Positions 1 to 6,746 of a stretch of DNA of 50,320 nucleotides are shown piece after piece. The notes beneath the pieces are model-generated. The model was not told where the DNA came from. It saw only the letters and a list, made by a program, of their open reading frames with translations, and searched no databases. The position numbers were made by a program, and so were the translations under genes. Within the stretch, counting starts at the first letter, position 1; each line of letters opens with the position of its first letter. The stretch spans positions 1 to 50,320 of the forward strand of contig JAFRHT010000099.1 of NCBI GenBank assembly GCA_017433125.1, written 5' to 3'. Origin of the DNA: Solobacterium sp. (GTDB lineage Bacteria; Bacillota_I; Bacilli_A; Erysipelotrichales; Erysipelotrichaceae).

Positions 1-1
1 A

Positions 2-895
2 AAAGGAATTCGTTACTACCTTCGATGCGAATATGAAATCATAGACAAGCTGAAAGAGAATCACACAATTTCTTATCTGTGTGAACTGATGAGTGTAAAC
101 AGATCCGGATATTACAAATGGAAACACCGGCAAAAGAATCCGGGTAATAGAGCTCTGCAGAGAGAATCCGATCTGAATCTCGTCAAGGAAGTTCATGATA
201 AACATCCATCGCATGGTTACAGATGGATAAATGCCTTCATATTCAACAAATATGGTGTCAAGTACACAGATAGTTATGTACACAGATTATGCAAGTATGA
301 GGGCATAAGATCTCAGGGGAAACATTACCAGTGGAAGCGACCGCAGGCAGAAAATTACAAGTTCAACAATCTGGTATGGAATGGCTGGAGTTACTTATCC
401 AGGCCGTATGAAGTCATCGTTTCCGATATGACAAGTTTCTATGTCAAAAGGCAAATATACGAATTGACGTTGTATTTCGACGCCTGGAGTAAAGAGATCG
501 TCGGATACGGCCTGGGGATGCATAAAGGCGATAAGCAGTCCTATTATGACGGCCTGAAACAGGTGCTGGAGAAAATAAAAGAACAGCCTGACAATTTGAT
601 TACGCTGCACACGGATCAAGGATCAGTCTATTCTTCCAAGGCCTATAATGACCTCTTAACTGATTTTAACATTCAACGCTCCATGAGTCGAGCCGGAACT
701 CCTACAGACAATCCGGTAAATGAATCTCTTAACGGCTGGATCAAGGAAGAACTCTTCATTGATTTCCATCTTGGCGATTCTCTTAATGTAAGAGAAGACA
801 TTGAAAAGTATATCTTCTACTTCAATAACCTCCGGCCTGCTTACTCTCTGAATTACAAAACCCCACTTCAGTTCAAAACTGAAATGGGGTTCTAG
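2..895 (+). CDS. IS3-family transposase OrfB (5' partial)
   Basis: This is the catalytic DDE integrase of an IS3-family element, which cuts and joins the IS ends. The frame is open from the first bases of the window, so the true start lies upstream or is supplied by -1 frameshifting from OrfA; the first internal ATG is at 89. The HTH_21-type N-terminal segment (SVNRSGYYKW) is followed by the rve core. Catalytic residues are visible as D in IVSDMTSFY, D in HTDQGSVY and E in NPVNESLNGW. The usual C-terminal YNxxRP motif appears as FYFNNLRPAYSLNYKTP, so the 3' end is intact. The stop codon lies inside a hairpin that probably terminates transcription. Family assignment is secure; the subgroup (IS150) is inferred from the end sequence. 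Confidence 0.93.
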   Translation, partial: KGIRYYLRCEYEIIDKLKENHTISYLCELMSVNRSGYYKWKHRQKNPGNRALQRESDLNLVKEVHDKHPSHGYRWINAFIFNKYGVKYTDSYVHRLCKYEGIRSQGKHYQWKRPQAENYKFNNLVWNGWSYLSRPYEVIVSDMTSFYVKRQIYELTLYFDAWSKEIVGYGLGMHKGDKQSYYDGLKQVLEKIKEQPDNLITLHTDQGSVYSSKAYNDLLTDFNIQRSMSRAGTPTDNPVNESLNGWIKEELFIDFHLGDSLNVREDIEKYIFYFNNLRPAYSLNYKTPLQFKTEMGF

Positions 896-905
896 GGCTT
901 TTTTT
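859..905 (+). terminator. Rho-independent terminator at the end of the IS transposase
   Basis: Arms 859-873 and 877-891 form a 15-base stem with one C-A mismatch and a 3-nt loop, followed by a T tract at 899-905. The hairpin overlaps the last codons and the TAG stop (893-895). Confidence 0.8.
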
Positions 906-910
906 GATCT

Positions 911-934
911 GTCTACTTTTCGTTGACTAGTTCA
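911..934. repeat. Probable right inverted repeat of the IS
   Basis: The 24 bases end in TTCA. Their complement starts TGAACTAGTCAACG and continues with AAAAGTAGAC, the form expected of an IS3/IS150-type left end. The matching left repeat lies outside the window, so the boundary is inferred. Confidence 0.55.
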
Positions 935-951
935 CGCAGGCTGTTTTTTTT
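935..951 (+). terminator. Half of a terminator hairpin split by the IS
   Basis: CGCAGGCTG followed by eight T (944-951) has the form of the 3' arm and U tract of an intrinsic terminator, but no complementary arm lies nearby because the IS abuts it at 934. The missing arm (A-run plus CAGCCTGCG) should be on the far side of the IS. It probably belonged to a bidirectional terminator of the M20 peptidase gene. This is inference. Confidence 0.4.
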
Positions 952-953
952 GG

Positions 954-2078
954 TTACATCCGGTGATCGAGGATATTCAGCACCACGGCCATGGCGGTGG
1001 GCAGGCTGTCAAGGTCGATCCATTCTTCGCGGGTGTGCGCACCCTGGCCGACAATGGTGCCGACCGTATTGCCGATGATGTCCATGGACAGGGGAATATT
1101 CGCGTCCGTGGAGGCGGCCCGGCATTTGACCTCACCTTCATAACACTCCCTGATCCAGCTGACATTCTGTTCGGTAAAGGCCCGCAAAGCATCCATATCC
1201 ACGGCTCCCATGCCCGGCCTGACCCCAAGCAGCTCACACTGCACGTCATAGCCCTTCTCCTGCCAGGTCTTCAGGATTTCATCCAGATAACCCTTCATGG
1301 TCTGCAGGCAGCCGTCATTGTCAGAACGGTATTCATAAAGAATGGTGCAGCGCTGGGCAATGGAATTGACTGTGGAACCGCCCTCAATTGTACCGACATT
1401 GAAGGTGGTGTAGCTTTCGGCCGGCGGCACGATGGCGTAGAGTTCGCCGATGATCCGGGCCATGATTTCAATGGCGTTGTCCCGGCCGAAGTCACCGTAT
1501 GAGTGTCCGCCCTGCGTCTTTACCGTTATCCGGTAGCGGTGTGAGCCGACCGGCGTGTCCGTAACGCCGCCGATATATCCGTCAAAAGAGTAGAACCGGG
1601 CAATTTCATGACCATGATCCCGGAAGATCTGTTTTGCCCCGTCCAGATTGCCCAGGCCTTCTTCACAAGTATTGGCCACGATCATGAAGTTATGCCGCAG
1701 CGCTTCCCGGTGCTGCAGGACATACCGCAGACCGAACATCAGGGAAACCAGACTGGCAGTGTCATCCCCGATGCCGGGGGCTGCCAGAATACTGCCGGTG
1801 CGTGTCATGGGCAGCGGTTCCGTGTCCGGGAACACAACATCCATGTGGGCCATGAATACCGTAAACGGCTCCCCCGGTTCGGTTTCCAGCCGGCAGACGA
1901 CGTTTTTTGCCGCGTCAATATAAGCATCAGGGCAGCCACTGTTACGGAACCATTTCAGGCAGTACTCTGCCCGTAAGTCTTCCTGATGGCTGGGGGCCGG
2001 GATCTTTCCCAGCTCCTGCAGTACGGCGATCGCTTCTGTCTGATTCTGTTCAATAAATTCCAGTATTTCTTTTTTCAT
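954..2078 (-). CDS. M20-family metallopeptidase (peptidase T-like)
   Basis: 374 aa; a di-zinc cytosolic exopeptidase that probably releases N-terminal residues from small peptides. M20 landmarks in order are HMD at 78-80 (first zinc ligand), GIGDD at 102-106 (bridging Asp) and NTCEEG at 136-141 (Glu-Glu catalytic pair and ligand). A dimerisation lid with GGHSYG follows, and a late GQGAHTREEW supplies the last His. Its ATG lies one base beyond the tex stop, so it is the distal gene of a tex operon and is probably translationally coupled; its own ribosome binding site is weak. The downstream terminator appears to be broken by the IS. The exact substrate (tripeptide or other) cannot be read from the sequence. 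Confidence 0.85.
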   Translation of the reverse strand: MKKEILEFIEQNQTEAIAVLQELGKIPAPSHQEDLRAEYCLKWFRNSGCPDAYIDAAKNVVCRLETEPGEPFTVFMAHMDVVFPDTEPLPMTRTGSILAAPGIGDDTASLVSLMFGLRYVLQHREALRHNFMIVANTCEEGLGNLDGAKQIFRDHGHEIARFYSFDGYIGGVTDTPVGSHRYRITVKTQGGHSYGDFGRDNAIEIMARIIGELYAIVPPAESYTTFNVGTIEGGSTVNSIAQRCTILYEYRSDNDGCLQTMKGYLDEILKTWQEKGYDVQCELLGVRPGMGAVDMDALRAFTEQNVSWIRECYEGEVKCRAASTDANIPLSMDIIGNTVGTIVGQGAHTREEWIDLDSLPTAMAVVLNILDHRM

Positions 2079-2079
2079 C

Positions 2080-4386
2080 TCAGTGCTTCTTTCCGAACCG
2101 TTCCAGAAGCCGCGCCGTGGCGTCTTCCATGGTAACCGGTTCTTTCTTTGCCGGCCGCGGTTCTGCCGGTCTGTTATTGTTCGGTTTCCGGCCGCGGTTC
2201 TGCCGGCGGCTGCGGTTCTGCTGGATCATCGCTTCCCGTTTTTCGAGATCGGCCGGCGGCAGCAGGCTCAGCTGCACCTTTTCCTTGACCTCATCCACGC
2301 CGATGACATAGACCTGGACGATGTCCCCGACCGCGACGACCTCGCTCGGATGGCTGATCCGGTTCATGCTCATGCGGGTGATATGCACCAGCCCGTCCGC
2401 GTGCAGGCCGATATCGACGAAAGCCCCGAAGTCCACAACATTGCGGACCGTACCGGAGAGCTGGTCCCCGATATGCAGATCCTTGATTTCCAGGACATCG
2501 CTCTTGAGCAGGGCCCCTTCAAACTGGTCACGGTAATCCCGCAGCGGCTGCCGGATGGCATCCTTAATGTCCTGCAGGGTATAGGCATCAATGCCCAGGG
2601 CCGCGATTTTTTCATCATTGAAGACCGCGTCAGCCGTGCCGAGCTGTGTGATGCCGCTGGCCTGCATGACCTGCCGGGCTGCGTCATAGCTTTCCGGGTG
2701 GATCGCGGTCGCGTCCAGCGGCTCCGTACCGCCGACAATGCGCAGGAAACCCGCGCACTGGGTAAAGGCCTTCGGGCCGAGTTTCTTTACCTTAAGCAGC
2801 TGCTTCCGGTCCGTAAACCGGCCGTTTTCGTTCCGGTAGTTGACAATCTCCCGGGCAATACCGGCATTCAGACCGGATATATGCGTAAGCAGTTCCGGTG
2901 AAGCGGTGTTCAGGTCAGCCCCGACCCGGTTGACCACCTTCATGATGGCTTCATCCAGGCGCTCATTCAGGGCCTTTTCCGGCAGATCGTGCTGGTACTG
3001 GCCGACCCCGATGGACTTCGGATCGATTTTGATCAGTTCCGGCAGAGGATCGAGCAGTCTTCTGCCGATCGAGACCGCCGAACGCTCTTCCACAGCCAGG
3101 TCCGGAAATTCCTTACGGGCATCTTCCTGGGCGGACCACACGGAAGCCCCGGCTTCAGAGACGATGGCATAACTGATATTCAGACCGTTGTCATGAATCA
3201 GTTCCGCCACGAGTTTTTCGCTTTCCCGGCTGGCTGTACCGTTGCCGATGGCAATGATCTGGACACTGTACTTTGTGATCAGGCGCAGCAGTTTGCGCTT
3301 GGCCTCAGACACGGCTGCCTGTTCATCACCGCGGCCGCGGAACGGGAAGACCTTCTCCACGGCCAGCATCTTGCCGGTTTCATCCAGCACCGCCAGCTTG
3401 CAGCCATTGTAGAAACCCGGGTCAAACCCAAGGACGATGCGGCCCTTCAGAGGCGGCTGGGACAGCAGCTTCTCCAGATTCATCGAGAAGACCTCAATGG
3501 AACTCTGGTGAGCCCGGTCGGAGAGATCCGAACGGATCTCGTTTTCAATGCTTGGGAACAGCAGCCGCTCGCAGCCATCGATGACTGCGGTTTCCAGCTG
3601 TTCTGCCGCAATTGTCCGGCTGCCCTTCTCGTATGCCGCAAAGGCCTGTTTCTGCAGGTATTCGTGATCGTATTCAAACGATACGGTTATGACCTTTTCC
3701 TTTTCCGCCCGGTCAATGGCCATGATGCGGTGGTTGGCAATCGTACTGACTTTTTCCGAACGGTCATAATACATCTCATAGACATGCTTTTCGTCTTCCG
3801 CATCCTTCTTTTTCTTTGTTACCAGGACCCCGGTCTTCATGACCGTATCCTTGAAGTCCCACCGCAGTCTGGCATTGTCGCTGACGTTTTCAGCGATGAT
3901 GTCACGGGCTCCCTGCAGTGCTTCTTCCGGTGTTGTTACGGTCTCATTGACATATCTGCCTGCTTCCGCCAGCACGTCCCCGCCTTCCGGCAGCGCCAGC
4001 AGCCAGTCCGCCAGCGGCTGCAGTCCGTTCTTGATGGCGACGCCGGCCCGTGTCTTTTTCTTCTGCTTGTACGGCCGGTACAGGTCTTCCACCTCGGACA
4101 GTTTGGTACAGGCCATGATGGCACTGCGGATCTCATCCGTCAGCTTGCCCTGCTGTTCGATCAGGCCCAGCACGGATTCCTTTCGTTCGGCCAGATTCAT
4201 TTCATACTTGTACTGCTTCTCTATAAACAGGATCTGTTCTTCATCGAGACCCCTGGTTGTGTCCTTGCGGTAACGGGCAATAAACGGGACTGTATTTCCT
4301 TCTTCCAGCAGTTTCAGCGTGTTCGTGACGGACTCGTCACTGACATTCAGCCTGACTGCGATTTCCTTCATAATCGATTCATTCAT
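2080..4386 (-). CDS. tex: Tex-family RNA-binding transcription accessory protein
   Basis: 768 aa from the ATG at 4386, chosen because AGAAGGAG lies 8 bases upstream; an upstream in-frame extension has no such site. Tex proteins bind nucleic acid and associate with transcription and translation. Domains in order are: helical Tex N-terminal region about 5-190, YqgF/RNase H-like fold about 315-440 (LGFDPGFYNG), helix-hairpin-helix repeats about 485-560 (DLNTASPELL, KKLGPKAFTQ), and an S1 OB fold about 637-709 (GTVRNVVDFGAFVDIGLHAD). The tail after 715 is rich in Arg, Pro and Asn and is probably disordered. An extended -10 (TGG-TATGAT) lies upstream. It leads a two-gene operon with the M20 peptidase. 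Confidence 0.96.
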   Translation of the reverse strand: MNESIMKEIAVRLNVSDESVTNTLKLLEEGNTVPFIARYRKDTTRGLDEEQILFIEKQYKYEMNLAERKESVLGLIEQQGKLTDEIRSAIMACTKLSEVEDLYRPYKQKKKTRAGVAIKNGLQPLADWLLALPEGGDVLAEAGRYVNETVTTPEEALQGARDIIAENVSDNARLRWDFKDTVMKTGVLVTKKKKDAEDEKHVYEMYYDRSEKVSTIANHRIMAIDRAEKEKVITVSFEYDHEYLQKQAFAAYEKGSRTIAAEQLETAVIDGCERLLFPSIENEIRSDLSDRAHQSSIEVFSMNLEKLLSQPPLKGRIVLGFDPGFYNGCKLAVLDETGKMLAVEKVFPFRGRGDEQAAVSEAKRKLLRLITKYSVQIIAIGNGTASRESEKLVAELIHDNGLNISYAIVSEAGASVWSAQEDARKEFPDLAVEERSAVSIGRRLLDPLPELIKIDPKSIGVGQYQHDLPEKALNERLDEAIMKVVNRVGADLNTASPELLTHISGLNAGIAREIVNYRNENGRFTDRKQLLKVKKLGPKAFTQCAGFLRIVGGTEPLDATAIHPESYDAARQVMQASGITQLGTADAVFNDEKIAALGIDAYTLQDIKDAIRQPLRDYRDQFEGALLKSDVLEIKDLHIGDQLSGTVRNVVDFGAFVDIGLHADGLVHITRMSMNRISHPSEVVAVGDIVQVYVIGVDEVKEKVQLSLLPPADLEKREAMIQQNRSRRQNRGRKPNNNRPAEPRPAKKEPVTMEDATARLLERFGKKH

Positions 4387-4481
4387 GTCGGTACTCCTTC
4401 TGTGTTTTCCTATCATACCATACCGGCCTGTGAAAAATGATGAAAAGACCACCGTACAGGGCTCCGCGGGCAAGTCTCTGA

Positions 4482-4510
4482 TTGATGTTTGGGGTGACAG
4501 GAATTACAAT
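4482..4510 (+). promoter_or_regulatory. Promoter of the small gene at 4537
   Basis: TTGATG (4482-4487), 17 bases, then TACAAT (4505-4510). A second TATAAT at 4514-4519 lacks a well-spaced -35. The gene starts 27 bases downstream. Confidence 0.5.
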
Positions 4511-4536
4511 AAATATAATTGAATAGGAGATCTTGT

Positions 4537-4944
4537 ATGTTCAGAACAGAGAAAGAAGAATTGAATTCCGTTACGTATACTTATCATGTCTACGGACTTA
4601 ACCAGAAGCGGATGCTCGATCACATCTATACCATCCTGGAGGATAATGACATCACCAGCCATGGCATCATTCTGACCGAGTCTTCGCCGGATGCCGAATG
4701 GTCCGGTTTCCCGATCGAGCTGCCGGAGCTCCCGCCGCGTGAAATCTTCACCGAGAAGTACGGTGACCATGTCTTTGCCGGCATTACCAGCATTATGGAA
4801 TATCATGGCATGACAATCATGCTGTCATACAGGCCGAAGGATGAAACCATTTCCATCATTATCCCGAAGGAAACAGCCGCTTCGATTGATGAAATCGAAA
4901 AGAATGTCATCCCGGATGAAATCGATGACAATCCGAACGCTTGA
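4537..4944 (+). CDS. Conserved-looking hypothetical protein, 135 aa
   Basis: I do not recognise this family. The ATG at 4537 has AGGAG 7 bases upstream, which is better than the in-frame TTG at 4519. The product is soluble and acidic (many Asp and Glu, C-terminal DEIDDNPNA), with no signal peptide, no transmembrane segment and no cysteine cluster. Alternating hydrophobic stretches such as GMTIMLSYRP and TISIIIP suggest a mixed alpha/beta fold. It stands alone between divergent tex and a convergent membrane-protein gene, with its own promoter and terminator, so it is monocistronic. Codon use matches its neighbours, arguing for a real gene. Confidence 0.75.
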   Translation: MFRTEKEELNSVTYTYHVYGLNQKRMLDHIYTILEDNDITSHGIILTESSPDAEWSGFPIELPELPPREIFTEKYGDHVFAGITSIMEYHGMTIMLSYRPKDETISIIIPKETAASIDEIEKNVIPDEIDDNPNA

Positions 4945-4967
4945 CGTATTGCAGACAAGCATATAAC

Positions 4968-4998
4968 AATGCCCGCAGGTGAATTGCCTGCGGGCATT
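4968..4998. terminator. Bidirectional terminator between convergent genes
   Basis: A perfect 12-bp stem (4968-4979 with 4987-4998, core TGCCCGCAGG) and 7-nt loop sits between the ends of the 4537 gene and the minus-strand 5001 gene. The T tract on the plus side is interrupted. Confidence 0.75.
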
Positions 4999-5000
4999 TG

Positions 5001-5456
5001 TCATTTCTTCTTTTTTGGACTGATCAGTTTTCTTTTCCGCAGAAACTGCAGAACATCATCATCCTGGCCGACCGCAAAGAACAGGGCGTGACTCTTTTTG
5101 CCGGACCGGAACGTCAGGGCGCCGTTATCATCATCGTATGACAGATTCTCGGCATGATCATACCGGGTCAGCTGGCCCATGACGACAATACCGTCTTCCG
5201 CAAGCCCGCTGCCGACAAACCAGTACATGCAGCCCATGATCATGAGCAGGACCGGCTGTACCGTATGGAACATCCCGGGCAGATTCCGGATATATGTGAT
5301 CACTGCGACTACAAAAAACAGCAGCGGCACCAGCCAGCGGAACCCGGTTTTTGTCTTCAGGATAATCGTGCGGGTATTCACGATCATCCGGGCAATCCAG
5401 ACCAGGATAACCGCATCCAGCACCAGGTAGACCAGCGAGTAGAAATCAGCAGTCAT
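5001..5456 (-). CDS. Small integral membrane protein, 151 aa, unknown function
   Basis: Three hydrophobic segments are visible: about residues 6-26 (LVYLVLDAVILVWIARMIV), 41-60 (WLVPLLFFVVAVITYI) and 66-86 (VQPVLLMIMGCMYWFVG). They are followed by a soluble C-terminal half of about 65 residues ending in a Lys-rich PKKKK. No enzyme motif is recognised. Its start overlaps the end of the NifX-like gene by 11 bases, so the two are translationally coupled, and both lie downstream of the secreted protein at 5810-6673. The ATG at 5456 is the only reasonable start. Confidence 0.75.
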   Translation of the reverse strand: MTADFYSLVYLVLDAVILVWIARMIVNTRTIILKTKTGFRWLVPLLFFVVAVITYIRNLPGMFHTVQPVLLMIMGCMYWFVGSGLAEDGIVVMGQLTRYDHAENLSYDDDNGALTFRSGKKSHALFFAVGQDDDVLQFLRKRKLISPKKKK

Positions 5457-5787
5457 GTTTCCCGCAGTTTGATCCGGTCACGGTTTCCAGACCACCCCTC
5501 AGAAATTCATGGACAGCCTCTTCCGTTGATCCGGAAGCACCGGCAAAGATGGCAATGCCGCAGGCCTGCAGGGCCTGGATCATGCCAGTGCCGATACCGC
5601 CGCAGACAACCGCCTCTACGCCGCGCTCCGCCAGCCATGGCGCCAGGTCATGGTGGCCGACCCCGTTGGTGCCCACAACTTCCGAACCGGTAATCTTACC
5701 GTCTTCGACCGTGTAGAACTCGAACTTCTGTGTTTTGCCAAAATGCTGGAAAACCTGGTCATTTTCATACGTTACAGCAACAATCAT
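5446..5787 (-). CDS. NifX/NifB-type iron-molybdenum cofactor-binding domain protein
   Basis: 113 aa, matching the length of single-domain proteins of the dinitrogenase iron-molybdenum cofactor-binding family. The family fold is visible from MIVAVTYENDQVFQHFGKTQ, where the HFG motif is typical, through VVCGGIGTGMIQAL to a C-terminal Cys/His tail (NCGKHDC). Members outside nitrogen fixers are thought to bind or carry metal-sulfur clusters; here no nif genes are nearby, so the role is unknown. AGGGAGG precedes the ATG. It lies 22 bases after the secreted-protein gene and overlaps the membrane-protein gene, forming a three-gene unit. Confidence 0.88.
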   Translation of the reverse strand: MIVAVTYENDQVFQHFGKTQKFEFYTVEDGKITGSEVVGTNGVGHHDLAPWLAERGVEAVVCGGIGTGMIQALQACGIAIFAGASGSTEEAVHEFLRGGLETVTGSNCGKHDC

Positions 5788-5809
5788 CTTATGTTATCCT
5801 CCCTGTACA

Positions 5810-6673
5810 TTATTTCTTTCTTTTCCGGCTGAAGGCAACCCCGGCAGCCCCCAGCAGTATGGCAGCCCCGCCGGCCAGCCACCCGGCCGCGCTGTTTTTT
5901 CCTGCGTGATCATACAGCCAGGCCATCAGGGCCTGCTTCTGCTCACCCGGCCGGAAGACATAGAATCTTTCCTGCGTGTCACTCATGCCGTCCCAGCGCA
6001 GGGTCATCCTCTCCTCGCCGCCGTCCAATACGATCATCTCCGGGTCGGCAATATACTTCCGGGCAATTGTCCCCTGCCGCAGCAGTTCCAGCAGTTCGTT
6101 CCATTCGCTTTCACTGATCTTCTTCTCGGTCCTGTGATGCTTCGAACTGCTGTCATGATAATCCGCAGACAGGATGATATCCCCGCCAGACCTGTATACG
6201 GAAATATGATTATTGGCTTCAGCGGTATCACCGCTGGTATCCCAGCTGAACCTCGTGACCAGGGCCGGATCCACATCTTCATCCCAAGCCAGCTGCTCCT
6301 GTTCCGGGAAGAAATCCCGCGGATTCACTGCATCCGTGCGGCCTTCCGCCAGGACCTTTTCTTCCCGCATCGCCTGCACGCGGAAGCTGACGGCTGTTGG
6401 GAAGCCGATCTCCTGGCAGTAATAGGCTAGATGCGGCAGCGCGTCACTGCCCCCGTAGAACTCCCGGTAAGATGTCAGTTCATTATCATCCCCATCCAGC
6501 ATGGTGACAAGATAGCTGTCTGCCCCGGCCGTTTCATCCCATCCCAGGCGCAGATTGCCATAGTCGGTATTCACTCTGATTTCCATATTCTGTCCTTCCG
6601 CCCGCACGGGCTGCGCAGCTCCGCAGAAAAAAAGCAGGAGCCCGGCTGTTATGCACGCAGTCATCTTTTTCAT
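5810..6673 (-). CDS. Secreted, C-terminally membrane-anchored protein, unknown
   Basis: 287 aa. A signal peptide is clear at 1-25 (MKKMTACITAGLLLFFCGAA, cleavage near VRAEG). A C-terminal hydrophobic helix at about 261-281 ends in RKRKK, so the mature protein should be tethered outside the cell. The tail resembles a sortase signal but no LPxTG-like motif precedes it. Residues 30-110 read like a fibronectin type III-like strand pattern (LRLGWDETAGADSYLVTM). No catalytic motif is recognised. It has no Shine-Dalgarno sequence; a TGATATGAT element sits 6 nt before the ATG, suggesting a leaderless transcript. It is followed within 22 bases by the NifX-like gene. Confidence 0.78.
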   Translation of the reverse strand: MKKMTACITAGLLLFFCGAAQPVRAEGQNMEIRVNTDYGNLRLGWDETAGADSYLVTMLDGDDNELTSYREFYGGSDALPHLAYYCQEIGFPTAVSFRVQAMREEKVLAEGRTDAVNPRDFFPEQEQLAWDEDVDPALVTRFSWDTSGDTAEANNHISVYRSGGDIILSADYHDSSSKHHRTEKKISESEWNELLELLRQGTIARKYIADPEMIVLDGGEERMTLRWDGMSDTQERFYVFRPGEQKQALMAWLYDHAGKNSAAGWLAGGAAILLGAAGVAFSRKRKK

Positions 6674-6679
6674 GAGTTC

Positions 6680-6709
6680 ATCATATCAGCACTGGTCCGT
6701 CATGCTCAA
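6680..6709 (-). promoter_or_regulatory. Promoter of the secreted-protein operon, 6 nt from the ATG
   Basis: On the minus strand, TTGAGC (6704-6709), 18 bases, then an extended TGA-TATGAT (-10 at 6680-6685). Only six bases separate the -10 from the ATG, so transcription should start at or next to the start codon. Confidence 0.55.
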
Positions 6710-6746
6710 CCGGAAAACACTGAACGGCCTGTCCGGCGCTTCTGCT

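Larger units (their letters stand above)
1..934 (+). mobile_element. IS3-family insertion sequence, right part (IS150-like)
   Basis: The stretch holds a DDE transposase frame open from the window edge, a hairpin overlapping its stop codon, and a terminal sequence ending in CA (911-934), as IS3-family elements end 5'-TG...CA-3'. Only the right part is visible. OrfA and the left inverted repeat lie outside the window, so completeness and target duplication cannot be judged. The codon use is visibly more AT-rich than in the neighbouring genes, which fits a mobile origin. Confidence 0.85.

Noticed and set aside
5810-5880. Sortase (LPxTG) anchoring of the secreted protein
   Set aside because: The hydrophobic tail and RKRKK are present but no LPxTG-like pentapeptide precedes them, so a plain transmembrane anchor is more likely.
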